Below are positions 30,666 through 42,158 of a stretch of DNA of 64,000 nt, one piece after another. Numbering within the stretch: position 1 is the first letter of the stretch; each line of letters starts with the position of its first letter. The stretch comes from Symbiodinium natans. Taxonomy: Eukaryota; Sar; Dinophyceae; Suessiales; Symbiodiniaceae. The stretch lies in assembly GCA_905221605.1 (NCBI GenBank), contig CAJNDS010002190.1, positions 1,456,788 to 1,520,787 on the forward strand, read 5' to 3'. The notes under the pieces are model-generated. The model saw nothing but the letters and a program-made list of their open reading frames with translations. It searched no databases and was not told the origin of the DNA. A program made the translations under genes and the position numbers.

Positions 30666-30721
30666 TGTCTCGCAAGATTGTTGAGCGCTGCTTGCTCAAC
30701 ATTGTAGAGACTCCCGTGTAG
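30666..30721 (+). CDS. Terminal exon beginning at a family D element
   Basis: SRKIVERCLLNIVETPV and TAG at 30719-30721. The exon abuts the CCAAG end, as at 19173 and 52148, which supports the element as an intron. Confidence 0.5.
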
Positions 30722-31079
30722 AGGGAGGAGTTTTCGAAACTCCGAAGGACCTTCTCGGTTCAGGGTTCAGGGTTTGGTGTCCAAATTTTTGCGGCTCTAT
30801 GGTGAGGGGTTGCTGAGGCTCAAGTCCTGCAAGACAGACCCTAAACTCTCAACCCCAAGCAGAAGCCCCTATCCCTAAACCCAACGAACCCCAAACCCCC
30901 AACCTCCAAATCCTACAAACCCTAGAAAAACCTTAAACCCCTCGACAAGCCTAACCCGAAACCCTAAACCCCAGAACCCTCTACTTCTTTGCATGACAAC
31001 TCCGCAGTGCACAGGAACGGTGGGGCTCTCGTCGGGCGCGCATCGACGCTGAAGAGGCTCCAATGATGAAGGGCCCGGA

Positions 31080-31175
31080 CAAACCCTAAACCCTAAACCC
31101 TAAACCCTAAACCCTAAACCCTAAACCCTAAACCCTAAACCCTAAACCCTAAACCCTAAACCCTAAACCTAAACC
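31080..31175 (-). repeat. Interstitial telomere-like array (CCCTAAA)n
   Basis: Thirteen units after a coding-like stretch (30990-31063, NSAVHRNGGALVGRASTLKR and a stop). Confidence 0.95.
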
Positions 31176-31451
31176 CAACCCCACAAATTAAAACAGCCAC
31201 CAAAAATTGCAACTAAGCCTGAAAGCCCGGCAGCCCACAACTCCCCTAGGCCCCAACTGCACCCCCACCCGAAACCCTCAAAAGGAGCACCCCTTTGCAG
31301 ACTAGTAGGGCTCCATACCTGAAGGTTTAAGCGCTTAGGGTTTAGGGGTTTAAGGTTTAGGGGTTAAGGGTTAGGGTTTATAGGGTTTTGGATAGGACCA
31401 CATGACCTAGTCCTCCCCCCCCCCCTCCCCCGGTAAACATTTGTAAAGTCA

Positions 31452-31520
31452 CAGTCGGCAGAATTTCTGCCCGCGCTTCTGCTGCTTCATGGTGTCGATG
31501 CGTACTCATATGTTCTCTGT
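31452..31520 (+). CDS. Candidate exon, unidentified
   Basis: QSAEFLPALLLLHGVDAYSY then VL; hydrophobic centre. No family. Confidence 0.38.
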
Positions 31521-31713
31521 GGGGGGTCTTTGCTGTAGCCTTGGGGTTGTCATTACCTTTTTTGGGCTTCCTGGTTTTCTGAGGAGAGCAGCGCAAAATG
31601 TCCATATTTTTTGGGCAACGTACCTGGCTCGTAGTCGGTTGGGGCCCAGAGGGTTCCAAGAAAAAGAGCCCTCAGGAGTCCCATTCCCTACGAAAGGGCT
31701 GAACTCTGGGTTT

Positions 31714-31837
31714 AATTGAGATGTTCCCCCTCATACTAGCAGTCCTTGACAGGGATTATATTGCTAACAGTCCTTCATACGGATTGTAGTACCCGATCCC
31801 TATCAAGGACTGTTAGTATAAGGGGAACATCCCAATT
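31714..31837. mobile_element. TIR element family F, copy 2
   Basis: AATTGAGATGTTCCCCC left and GGGGAACATCCCAATT right; the interior TACTARCAGTCCTT unit is duplicated. Confidence 0.85.
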
Positions 31838-31949
31838 TATAAGGGCTTCGGGACCTTAAACAAACCCTAAACCTGTCCATTGAGGCTGTGGCGAAAGATG
31901 AGGCCGGCGCGTGAGTTCTCAGGGTGGTGAGTGGTAGAATGCCTAGACC

Positions 31950-32142
31950 CTCACGGTCCATGTACCTAAATAGGGGTCGGAATAGGCACCTGGCCCCTAT
32001 AATTCTACAAAAATGGCCCCCCAAAACCCTGTTCTAATTATTCAGGCCCCTTTATTGAATACTTGGGCCTTAAAGTACTAAGTACTTCCTATACAGGAAC
32101 TTTGGGGCCCAAGTACGTAATCATGAGGTACATGGGCCCTTA
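31950..32142. mobile_element. TIR element family A, copy 4, enlarged
   Basis: The outer ends CGGTCCATGTACC and GGTACATGGGCCCTT are normal. About 90 bp of foreign sequence in the left half suggests a nested insertion. Confidence 0.75.
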
Positions 32143-32464
32143 GGGAGAGGGCGGTGGTGTTGGGCTTGTCGCTCTACTGTGGAGTCTCTTTCCCTTAGGC
32201 TTGAAATACCCGAAGAATCTTACAGAGTATGGTCCTTGAGCCCTGTAAGCCCAAATTCTTCAACTCCTGAACCCTAAACATAGACAACTAAGTGGTTTGG
32301 TAGTTCGAGTTGCGATCAAGAGAGTGAAGACTCGAGCTCATAGGCCGGTGCCGCGTTTCACTGGGCCCCCAGCCCATGCATGCCCAATCCTAACCCAATT
32401 GGGTTTAGGATATAGGGTTTAGGGTTAAGTAGGGACGCACTTCAAGACCGTTGCTCTTTGCCAG

Positions 32465-32533
32465 GGAGCTCCATCGTGTGACTGGAGAGACCGACAACCA
32501 AGCATTGCTGCAACTGGCGCTGTGGACTTGCTT
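32465..32533 (+). CDS. Candidate exon, unidentified
   Basis: After TTTGCCAG: ELHRVTGETDNQALLQLALW then TCF. One of the clearest unassigned exons by composition. Confidence 0.45.
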
Positions 32534-32779
32534 TAGATTTTGACATGTGTTTTCTCAACACGAGGCTTATACTGTGTATGAATGGCTGTGAGGCTGTGGT
32601 TTTGGGGGGGAAGAGGGTGCAGGGGTTTCGTTGGGGTTTGGGGATCGAGGGTTGAGGCTGCAGGGTTGGCTATCGGCATGTACCCACTCTAGCCTTGCTG
32701 CCAAGGTGGTACTTTTTTACTTCGGGTTCCTGATCATCCATGGGTTTGGGCAGGGTTGCAAGAGGTGTACCTTTCGGAG

Positions 32780-32836
32780 TCCAGAGGTCTCTGCGGCTGA
32801 GTTTGTGGTTTTCCTCGCACGCCCTGCAAAGTGTTG
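32780..32836 (+). CDS. Candidate terminal exon, unidentified
   Basis: EVSAAEFVVFLARPAKC followed by TGA at 32834-32836; acceptor GTCCAGAG. Confidence 0.35.
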
Positions 32837-33332
32837 ATACAGGGCGGGCATAGGGTATCGTGCTTAGGATGACAGGGGATCAGGATGGGAGGATGAAGCC
32901 GCACACATCACCGATCACCCCGCATGTCGTTGGGCCTACACCTCGTAGCCCTGAGGCCCCTATACCTGACTGGACCCTGAACTAAACCCTGCAATCCTGT
33001 AAGCCCGAATCCTTGCAGGGGCTTAAAGAACTCAGAAAACCCAAGCATTGGCCGACAGCTCAACAGCCCGTAGCCATGTCATCAGTCCCTCGAAGCCCTC
33101 AGCCCTTGTTGTAGTCAAGCGCGAAAAAGTCGGTCCTCGACCCAAGAAAGCCTCCCAAAACCGAACACGCCCAGAGAAAAAGCAAAAGAACGATGCACCC
33201 CAAAAAAAAACTAAACACCCTTCACGCCCTCAAAGCCTTAAAATCCCGAAACGCCCTCTCAAAACACAGGAAACCAAAAACAAAACACACCCCAAACCTG
33301 AAAAGAATCCAAAGCCTAGCTGGCACGAAACA

Positions 33333-33381
33333 AGGTGCTTCTTGAGCAGCCAGAGCTGGGCATGGCGTCTCAGACCCCAAG
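33333..33381 (+). CDS. Candidate exon, unidentified
   Basis: VLLEQPELGMASQTPS in a GC-rich island just before a G run and a TTTAGGG array. Confidence 0.35.
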
Positions 33382-33987
33382 TGTTGCTTTTTTGGGGAGG
33401 GGGGGGTGGGGGCGGGGGGGGGGGGGGGTTTTAGGGTTTAGGGTTTAGGGTTTAGGGTCTAGCATTTAGGGTTTAGGGTTTAGGGGGGGATGACCGGGGA
33501 AGAGGGCAGGGGGAGGGGGAGAGGGGAGCGGGGGGGAGAGGGGAGGGGGGGAGAGTCAAAACATGTAGACACAGTGTGATGGTCTCACGCCACCCTCACA
33601 TCAAGGGTCTTTGGTGTTGGGCATTTAGGGGTGCATTTGGGCTTCAGTTGGCAGACCCCAAAAGCCCAAACCTCCTAAACCCCTTAAACAAGATGCCCTA
33701 AACCCATGAACCAGTTACCCCCTATTGCCCCTAAACCCAAAGCTTGGTTGAGCTTTGACGTGCGACTCTGATATCCCAACGTCACGCAGCTCACCGGATC
33801 TGGGGGCTGCTCCCAAAAAATAGTCCGACTGTTAAAAAACGTGTAAACATGCCCTATACCTTATAAACCCTAGCCCCCCTCCCCCCGCCCCCACTCCATC
33901 CCCTAAGGGTCCATTTTAGGGTTTAGGGTTTAGGGTTTAGGGTTTAGGGTTTAGGGTTTAGGGTTTAGGGTTTGGGGTTTGGGGTTT

Positions 33988-34089
33988 AGGGGTCCATGTA
34001 CTTTTCTAGAGTATACTTGGGCCTTAAAGCTGCTATATGGGAACCCCTTTAAAGGCCCAAGTATATACTATACAGGTACATGGACCCTT
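33988..34089. mobile_element. TIR element family A, copy 3
   Basis: AGGGGTCCATGTAC left, GGTACATGGACCCTT right. Confidence 0.85.
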
Positions 34090-34112
34090 AGGGATCTACA
34101 TGCTGCATCATG

Positions 34113-34210
34113 CTGCCTGAGGTTGATTCCTCGGGCCGGCTCTTCCTGACGCTGCACGGCCACAGGACCGACGATCTGGAGCGGTCCATTTGCGCCCCGT
34201 GCATGTCTAC
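34113..34210 (+). CDS. Candidate exon, unidentified
   Basis: LPEVDSSGRLFLTLHGHRTD then DLERSICAPC; open and coding-like, 25 bp after a family A element. Confidence 0.4.
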
Positions 34211-34430
34211 GGAACCCTGTTAAGCCCTAACTCTGAACCCTTTTAGGGTTTATAGGGTCCAGGGTTTTCATTTTAAATCGTGAACCCTGTACCCCAAAAC
34301 CCGCGAGATCTGAACTTGATGCTTCACATCATAAGCCTGCAGAGAGAGCTCCGAACATTGCTTCAATTGAAGCCAATTGCACTAGCCCCACAGCCCTGTA
34401 GCACTACAAAGAATTCAGCTAAAGTTCCCT

Positions 34431-34530
34431 AAGGGTCCATGTACCTCATTATGAAATACTTGGGCCCCAAAGTCCCTAAATAGGAAGTACTTTAAGGCCG
34501 AAATATTCAATATTTTGGTACATGGACCCT
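34431..34530. mobile_element. TIR element family A, copy 5
   Basis: AAGGGTCCATGTACCTC left and GGTACATGGACCCT right. Confidence 0.85.
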
Positions 34531-34914
34531 CAGGGGTTCAGGGGTGTATAGACTTAGAGGGTTGAGGCTTTTCGGGGCTTATTTGGGTTCAGGGTTTTGG
34601 TTTGCGATTTGCAACAAAACAACACCTACGATGAACTGCCTTGGGGCTCCACACACAATCAAGGTCCTAAAGTCTACCAATCTTGGGCTGTTAGGAGCCT
34701 CTAAGTTGACACAAAGCTCATGAGTTTTCCTCCAACCCTAAACCACACACCCAAATCCCTTCACCCCAAACCCTTTGTAGACCCTAGACCCTGTTCCTTA
34801 AATCTCAACCCTAAGCCCTGAAACCCTTAACCATAAACCCTTAACCCTTGACCCTAGACCCTACACCCCCTGAAACCCCCGAGCCCAAGGCAGTGAGAAC
34901 TACTTCTCCCCGCG

Positions 34915-34979
34915 CGGTCGCCAAAGTGCTGCTGCCGACCTCGCCTCACTTGGGCGCCGCTGTGGCTCCAGCTCGGGGG
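34915..34979 (+). CDS. Candidate exon, unidentified
   Basis: RAVAKVLLPTSPHLGAAVAP then ARGD, followed by TTTAGGG units. Confidence 0.35.
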
Positions 34980-36689
34980 GATTTAGGGTTTAGTGTGCAG
35001 GATTTAGGGTTTAGGGTTTAGGGTTCCGTGTCTTGGTGTTTTTTAGGGTCGAGGGCTCAAGGGGTTTAAGCCCTATAACGCCTAAACGTCAGGGCTTCGG
35101 CCTCCAAACTAATTATAAATCGTGCCAAGCCGGTCAACATTAATGTGCTTTCGACTATGAGAGTTGGTGAAAAGGGGCATGCTGCTTTTTTCATTGTGAC
35201 GTCATATCGTCAACATATACATTAGCTTGATCATGATGGTCATCAGTACTGCTCATTCTGGTCTAGCGCTTAGGATGATGTGAGTGGTTTAGTAGGGTCC
35301 CAGACCATAAATATCATGGCCTAAGCCTCCGGGTTTCGGGTTTCTAAGCCTTGAGGGGGTTGAGAGAGTAGAACACAGTGGCAGGGCTTCCTGGAATTTC
35401 AACGCTAGGTTCCGTAAGCCCAGACCCTGTAACAAAAGAACTTAACAACCCCAAAAACCTGAAACCCTTTCATCGGCCCCAAACCCCAACCTCCCAAACA
35501 CGAGAACCCTATGCTAAGCCCTAAAACCCCCAAACTCCAAACCTTAAACCTCAAACCTCAAACCCAAAACCTCAGGCTTCAACAACCTCTCTCCACCTCG
35601 ACTACGCCGCCGCAGCGCCAACGAGCCACCGGTGAGCTGGGCTCAGGATTCAGGGTTTAGAGTTGAGGGTTTAAGGTTCAGGGCCTAGGGTTTAGGGTTT
35701 AAGTTTAGGGGTTAGGGTTTAGGGTTCAGGGAGTTTATACCGGCTCGCGCCGGTTCTTGGGCTGCAGAGTTTTTGTTTGTGGCTGTGCCCTAGACAGTAT
35801 AGGAGTTCCGGGGCTGAGACAAGCGAACCAACCCGCGAAACATGTAGTCACTTCAGCCCTCAGCCCCGAGAGGTAAGACCTACGTAAGCCCTAAGGCACG
35901 ATAACTTGAGCCCAACAGACACTTAAACCCCGAAACCCTGACTCACAAAACGTACTTACAGCCCCTAACGGCCATCTAGCTCTGCCTGCACCAGCGACTA
36001 AGGAAACCCTAAGCCCTAAACCCTAGAATCTCTTTCCAGGGCTGTTGGGGTCTTGGCCAGACCCAAACCTTTTTAACCCCCAAAGGACAACCCCCTCCTC
36101 CCCCGCCAGGTGGCGCTACACTTCAATGGCACCTCGGCACTGCTTTCAAAGTAGGGTTTAGGGTTTAACGGTTTAGGGTTTAGGATGTTAGATTTTTTGT
36201 TTGCGAAGAGTTCCCCTGCACATCCAGAAGTTCTTGATTCTCTAGGCTACTACAGCCTCTTAGGATACCCCGACTATAGGCCCTTGGAAGTAGAGGGTTA
36301 CTTCTTTCCTTATCTTAAAGGTCGCACAACCGCACCATAAACCCTAAACCTCTTTTTTGTTCATGGCTCGTGGGTTGGGGCTCACATGGTATGAGGATAG
36401 TGTGGGGATGAGGATTTGGGGTTTCGGGTTTGCGCGTCACAGGTTTATACGGTTCTGGGATGTTTTTTGCGCTTTAGGGTTTAGGGGTCATAAATCGCAA
36501 GCCCAGAAGGCTTTTGGGGTTGCGTCTGCTCGTGTACTCTCCCGCTCTGCCGGGCTTTCTTTGTTTAGGGTTTAGGGTTTAGGGTTTAGGGTGTAGGGTG
36601 TGGGGTGTAGGGTTTAGGGTTTTGGGTTTTGGGTTGTGGGTTTAGGGTGAAACTCCAAAGGCCCAAACCAAGAACCCGAAGCACGAATT

Positions 36690-36792
36690 CTTGGTGGTAC
36701 CCTTTGGCCCTTTGCTCGGTTCTGGTTCCCTTACAAGGAAGCAACCCCAAAAAGGGCACCCTTCATTAAAAGTTAGTTGCTGGGCTACCAAG
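36690..36792. mobile_element. TIR element family D, copy 6
   Basis: CTTGGTGGTACCC left, GCTGGGCTACCAAG right; flanks AATT/AATG. Confidence 0.8.
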
Positions 36793-36959
36793 AATGAAGG
36801 CCCATACTCGCCCTGCACCCCTAAACGCTAGATTCCCTAAATGGATGTAACACTGTTGTTGGACTGGATTCGGTGGTTTCAAAGCCGCCACAGCGGTTCC
36901 CTGTTGTACGCAGCTTCCACATAAATATTCGTCAGAGCAGCCCCGCAACCCCCCTCTCC

Positions 36960-37720
36960 CAACTCACAGGTGCACATCCGATACCGTTATGTAGGGGGCT
37001 TTTTCAGCAGAAGGAGTATCTCAGCATATGGGCCCAACACTGAGGAGGCTAAGAAAAGCCGAGAAAAGCTGAACAAAAACTAAGTAAAGCTAAATAATTC
37101 CATGGCTCCTGGTGGCCTGTAGCGCCAAAGAGTTTACAGAAACGAACGACGTGTGTAGGGTTGAGGAGGTGCCTGAGTAGGTCGTCTATAATGGGGTTAC
37201 CATTGGGCTGCCCTCCACGACTCCAATAAGAAAGCTGCTAGAACCGAAGGAAACGAAACAAGGCCTGGAAGCTAGAGCAAAAGTATGGAAAACTCACAAA
37301 AAAACACGGAACACCAACAGAAGCTACGAGCAGCTAAACAAACCTAGGCAAAACAAAAGAAAAAAGCAAAACAAACTAAACACACTAGGAAAATGTAAAA
37401 ATGTACTAAAACAAAAAACAGATCTCGGGATTGCGCCCGGACGTTTTCATTTTTTAATTGAGAAGCCTTCCTGAACAAAAGATGCTGCTTTTTGCCATTC
37501 TGGGACCGAGGAGCTTCGGAGCCATCACCATAAAGATCGCAAGACTCTAGGAGGTTTAACAGTGGAATGAAGTCTCATTTGCCCTGCTAGCATGGATTCT
37601 AAGCAAAGGAAGTATCTTGGAAAAATTCTAGTTCCCTTGCTCGTGGTCGGCCCCTCACAAAGCAGCATCGGATGGGTGTCTAAGACCAACCCCCCTGGAG
37701 CCTCGACAAGAAGAACATCC
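36960..37720. other. Stretch free of telomere repeats, no gene recognised
   Basis: An A-rich region (AAGCTAAACAAA-like text at 37060-37410) without TTTAGGG units or TIR elements I recognise. It contrasts with its surroundings and may be an old insertion. Confidence 0.4.
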
Positions 37721-38529
37721 TTTAGGGTTTAGGGAGTAGGGAATGATGAGCGTTCCATACTTACTTGGATCTGGTTGCCACTAGTACTGGTTGCTGTCCT
37801 TGGCAAGTTATTGAAAAGAGCACTGCGGCCCAGGGAATGGGAAGCGCTTCCTACGAATGTGCTTCTGCGCCGCACTCCCTGAGTTCACCCTAGGGACCTA
37901 TAGAGACTTCCTGGTCCCAAGGTGTCTTCTGTGGCCGGGCTCTTGCAGTTCATGGTTTGGGGTTTAGGGTTTAGGGTTGAGTGTTTAGGGCTTTTTTTGG
38001 ATACCCTAAACCCTAAACCCTAAACCCTAAACTTTCAACCCTAAGCCCTACGTGTATCATATCAGAATTGCAGCCCCAGGCTTGCATCTGGGCATTAGGG
38101 TCTCAGCAGATGGTGTCCGCCCCTTTACAGCAACAGCACTCCCTATCATACGTCCCTTGATAGTAGAATATAAAGCAGCCCTAAACGCCATAGGGTTGAG
38201 GGTTGATGGTTTGGGGTCCGATGTTTAATGGTCTACTTCGGGGACCCTAAACCCTTAAAACCGAAATGCTACCTACTTTGGGCTTGTTTTTGAGTTTCGA
38301 CTTTGGGGCCTAGAGAGTCTAGGTTATAGGGTTTCGGGACCCTTTAAACGGTTTGGGTGTGGTGTTCCTGAAGCATGCAGGGCAAGCTACCGAAGCCTGT
38401 ATCCCCTACAGTGCAGCAAGCTTGGCAGCCCTAAACTCAGGGTTTAGTGTTTAGGGTTTAGGGTTCAGGGTTTAGGGTTTCGGGTATATCCGCACACCAA
38501 CCCTGATTTGCCCTAAGCCCCAATCCAAA

Positions 38530-38590
38530 CGAGGCTTCCACCACTTCCGCCAGCGGTTTCGACTCAACGGACCCCGTGCCCTGGCTGTGA
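38530..38590 (+). CDS. Candidate exon, unidentified
   Basis: FHHFRQRFRLNGPRALAVNT in a GC-rich island before a TTTAGGG array. Confidence 0.4.
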
Positions 38591-38860
38591 ACACACCTGT
38601 TTAGGGTTCTTTAGGGTTTAGGGTTTACTTAGGGTTTAGGGTTTACTTAGGGTTTAGGGTTTAGGGTTTAGGGTTTAGGGTTTAGGGCTTAGGGTTTACG
38701 GTTTGGGGTTTACGGTTTAGGGTTCCTCTGTGACTCGGCTCTGATCATACTCAGGTTCCTATCAGGGGCGTTGTCAATACAGGGATAAAGGGTTGCAGTT
38801 TCAACCCTAAACCCTAAACCCTAAACCCTAAACCCTAAACCCTAAACCTCCGTACAAGCG

Positions 38861-38912
38861 CACACTACTCTGAGGCGGTGCTGTTGGCTGACATCGGACC
38901 CAGAATACGGCT
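38861..38912 (+). CDS. Candidate exon, unidentified
   Basis: AHYSEAVLLADIGPRIR, directly right of a (CCCTAAA)n array at 38803-38849. Confidence 0.4.
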
Positions 38913-39895
38913 TTCTTGGGGGTTTACTTGGGGTTTAGTTAGGGCTTGGTTAGGGTTTATCATTAGGGGTTATAGGTACTGTTCAGATAATGCGTTAGGT
39001 CACTGAACTCCACGTAACACTATAAACCCCTAAACCCTAAACCCCAAGCCCTAAACCCTAAAGAATAAAGCATGCCCTGGCGGAGGCCGCTCGAGCCCCG
39101 GCTGCAGGCAAGTGTCCTTACAGAAGGTGGGCCCTTGTTCCTTGGAAATCGGGATTTGGGGGTTTAAAGGTTAAACCTCAATAGAACCTAAGCCCCCAGG
39201 GTTTAGGGTTTAGGGTTTGAACTTTCAGTTCTAAGGGCTCAGGGCTTAGTCCCCTAACCCCGCCTAGATTTCCACCCGGAGCCAGCGGTGCTTCCTGCCC
39301 ATGTTGTGAGCATAGGGTCCCGGGTTTTGGGTTTAGGGTGGAGCGTTTGGGGTTTCCGGTACCAGCCTGCGCAGGACCTGACGCCGGCGAAGCCCTATCA
39401 GCCCTCCAACCTCTAAACCCCTAAAGCACTATCGACCTCCTCTGTTGTTTCGAAGCCCTTTTCGGGGCACTCCTCTTCGTGAACCTCATGAAGCAAACGG
39501 CTCCTATTCACATGTAGTTTGCCTTTCCATTCATTGGTTACTGAACTTGTGAAGCTGGAAACCCTGGACCCACCCAGTGTAGGTGAACAAAAAACTCAAC
39601 CCGGGCTACAGCCTAAGCCAGCGTTTGCGCTTCTAAGGTGCACCTTCTACCACCAAGACGCCGAGACGTGGTATCGCTTCCTGTGAAGAAAAAGAGAGCT
39701 GCGACCCCCTGTTGAAAAAGAGCCCCTGTTGGAGTCGAGGTTGCGTGGGTTTGGGGGGCTGCTAGAGATAGGAGAGTTTAGGGCCGTTTAGAGTCTGGGG
39801 GTTGAGGGTATAGGGTTGAGGGTGTTTAGGACGGAGGGTTTCGAGCCGAGGCCGATGTGTGTTCAACATTACAGACCGACTCTTCCCTGATTTAT

Positions 39896-40013
39896 ATGAA
39901 ACAGGGTTTATATTACTGTTTTTGGTGAGTGTATATGAGGTTACTTTTTAATATTGGTGAGTGTATATGCGGGGTGTCCTTTTGGGGGTACAAGAAATAA
40001 GAACCCTACTCCA
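39896..40013. repeat. Dispersed repeat family N, copy 1
   Basis: Shares GGTGAGTGTATAT, GGGTGTCCT and ACAAG(T)AAT(A)AGAACCCTAC in the same order with 57974-58091. Confidence 0.65.
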
Positions 40014-40514
40014 TATAACCTAGGGAGGCTCCAAATAACTCTTTGGTTTAAGACGGCTTCGGGCGGGTAGCTGGCCCCGGCCTCTATACAACCCCTTATC
40101 TTCGATGCATACCCCAAAAGCCTTACAAAGAGTACTCTTCCAAAGGCCCTTAGTCCAGGAGGCTCCGTCACCGAATGTCGCTAGCAAGGCCCTGGTAAAC
40201 TCTGAACCCTAAACCCCTTTACCATACCCTAACTCCTAAACCCTAAACTCGAAAACCATGTAAACCCTAAACCCTAAACCCTAAACTCGAAAACCATGTA
40301 AACCCTAAACCCTTTATGTAAACCCTGGTGGCACAGGGCCCACAGCTCCTAGGACCCTGTCAGCCATGTTTCAGATCTCAAGGTCTTAGACTGGGTTTCG
40401 GGTGCATAGGGTGGTTTATACGGTTCAGGGCTTAGGGTTTAGGGTTTAGGGTTTAGGGTTTAGGGTTTAGGGCTTAAGGGTGTTTTTTAAGGGTTAACGG
40501 GCTTCTTGGGATGT

Positions 40515-40590
40515 CGGTCTTCTGGGGCAGCCTGAGGATCTCTCCTACAACGGCTTTGATGCCGAGGATTGGCCCGATGTTGAAGCTTGG
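40515..40590 (+). CDS. Candidate exon ending at a family B element
   Basis: GLLGQPEDLSYNGFDAEDWP then DVEAWG leads up to G|GTCTTG just before CTTGGAGG of element 40598. Acidic and coding-like. Confidence 0.45.
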
Positions 40591-40597
40591 GGTCTTG

Positions 40598-40728
40598 CTT
40601 GGAGGTTCATGGTACTTATTAACCAAGTGTAACTGTACTTATAATCCCCATAAGTGCCCTAATATGGTTAGAAATACAGTTATAAGTACAGTTATAATTG
40701 GTTAATAAGTACCATGAACCTCCAAGTG
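40598..40728. mobile_element. TIR element family B, copy 3
   Basis: CTTGGAGGTTCATGG left, CCATGAACCTCCAAG right, with TG on both flanks (2-bp duplication). The arms extend to ACTTATTAACCAA. Confidence 0.85.
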
Positions 40729-40984
40729 GGGTTCACAGAATGCTGCAGGCAGAGGGTTTTTGGGTTAAGGGTTGAGGGTTGAGGGTTGAGGGTTTTTTTA
40801 AGGGTTTCTTGGGGTTCACAGAATGTTGCAGGCTGAGGGTTTTGAGTTAAGGGTTGAGGGTTTAGGGCTTAGGGTTAAGGGTTGAGGGTTTTTGTTTAGG
40901 GTTTAGGGATTTCGGGTCTAGGAAGTAGGAATTCAGGTTTTGGGGGGTTTGGGGGATTTTGGGCTTGAGACAAAGTTCGGTGGC

Positions 40985-41191
40985 ATGTTTGTCGCTGCGT
41001 CACCTGCAGATGTCTTCCGGAGCGCAGGCGTAACGGTATGGTCGCCTGGTATGGATGCTGTGCTTGAGCTTGAGCTTGCTGACCTGCTCTTATCCTTCTA
41101 TCACGTTTCACAAAGCACGGTCCACCAATCACTGGCGGAAGGGCATAAGAATGTGGCCTGCACTCGAGCCGGTGCCCACAACGTGGAATGA
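40985..41191 (+). CDS. Candidate coding fragment, unidentified
   Basis: VAASPADVFRSAGVTVWSPG then MDAVLELELADLLLSFYHVS is protein-like and open to TGA at 41189-41191. The complementary strand is also open but less natural. Confidence 0.4.
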   Translation: MFVAASPADVFRSAGVTVWSPGMDAVLELELADLLLSFYHVSQSTVHQSLAEGHKNVACTRAGAHNVE

Positions 41192-41213
41192 ATGATGTGG
41201 GGGGTCAGTGCAG

Positions 41214-41309
41214 GGATGCTTCGGCGACACCGACACGCTCATGAACAGCATGACGCTACAGCTTGCCTTCCGCAAGGCGAGTTCGGAAGAGCACAGAGCA
41301 CTTTCACCC
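41214..41309 (+). CDS. Candidate exon, unidentified
   Basis: After GTGCAG: GCFGDTDTLMNSMTLQLAFR then KASSEEHRALSPR, stopped at TGA 41312. Strong composition; probably spliced before the stop to the exon at 41330. Confidence 0.5.
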
Positions 41310-41329
41310 AGATGAAGAAGCTCATGTAG

Positions 41330-41413
41330 CTCGAGGACCTCGTTGCCAGAGTAACCGCAGCTGCCGGCACGGAAGAAGCAATCCACCCAAGTTTAATCAA
41401 TCCTCCGCCCTGA
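41330..41413 (+). CDS. Candidate terminal exon, unidentified
   Basis: After ATGTAG: LEDLVARVTAAAGTEEAIHP then SLINPPP and TGA at 41411-41413. Helical and acidic; fits as the end of the preceding exon's gene. Confidence 0.45.
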   Translation, partial: LEDLVARVTAAAGTEEAIHPSLINPPP

Positions 41414-41635
41414 CATCTCTAGAACCTGTAAACCCTAAGCCCTACATCTAAACCCTAAACCCTAAATCTAAACCCTAAACCCTAAATCTAAGGCCTGAAC
41501 TCCAACGACCCTGTACCCTCCAGGCTCGGTCACAAAAGCCCCTTGGCATGGGCTATGATTTCTCTTATTGGGGTTAAGAAGATCATCCGCCGGAGTCTTT
41601 TTTCAGAAAGCAAAGGACCAGCCGAGTAGGGTCTA

Positions 41636-41885
41636 AACCCTAAACCCCAAACCCCAAACCCCAAACCCGAAACCCCGAAAGCCTAAACCCCAAACCCCAA
41701 ACCCAAAACCCTAAACCCCAAATCCTAAACCCCCAAACCCCAAACCCTAAACCCTAAACCCCAAACCCCAAACCCCAAACCCCAAGCCCTAAACCCCAAA
41801 CCCCAAACCCCAAACCCTAAACCCCAAACCCTAAACCCTAAACCCCAAACCCCAAACCCCAAACCCTAAACCCTAAACCCTAAAC
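41636..41885 (-). repeat. Mixed CCCTAAA / CCCCAAA array
   Basis: About 35 heptamers alternating between CCCTAAA and CCCCAAA. Confidence 0.95.
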
Positions 41886-41890
41886 GCCAG

Positions 41891-41938
41891 GACTGTGGCA
41901 TCCTCGCAGCTGGCCTTGCCAAGAACCAGACCCTCTTT
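41891..41938 (+). CDS. Candidate LRR exon
   Basis: DCGILAAGLAKNQTLF matches the helical half of RI-type LRRs (GxxxLAxGLxxNxTL). Flanked by CCCTAAA (left) and TTTAGGG (41967, right). Confidence 0.45.
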
Positions 41939-42053
41939 GGCCAGGGCCCTGAGGTTCCCTACAAAGGTTTAGGGTTTAGGGTTTAGGGTTTAGGGTTTAG
42001 GGTTTAGGGTTCAGGGCATAGGGTCTAGGGTTTAGGGTTCAGGGCTTAGGGTT

Positions 42054-42158
42054 TAGGACTTAGAGTGGGCCCTTATTCCCTTTTTTTTGGTTAAAGTTGG
42101 GGCTGCCTTGTAGGCCCCTTAACAAAAACAACGGGCGCCCTTCTATCCCTGGGTCTAG
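42054..42158. mobile_element. TIR element family E, copy 4
   Basis: TTAGGACTTAGAGTGGGCCC left, CCCTGGGTCTAG right. Confidence 0.65.

Noticed and set aside
33068-33077. Match to the first ten bases of the dinoflagellate spliced leader (CCGTAGCCAT)
   Set aside because: The following bases do not continue the leader, and ten bases can match by chance.
33048-33434. Lys/Pro-rich 128-codon frame
   Set aside because: Mostly AAA/CCC-type codons from degenerate CCCTAAA text ending in a G run; only 33333-33381 looks coding.
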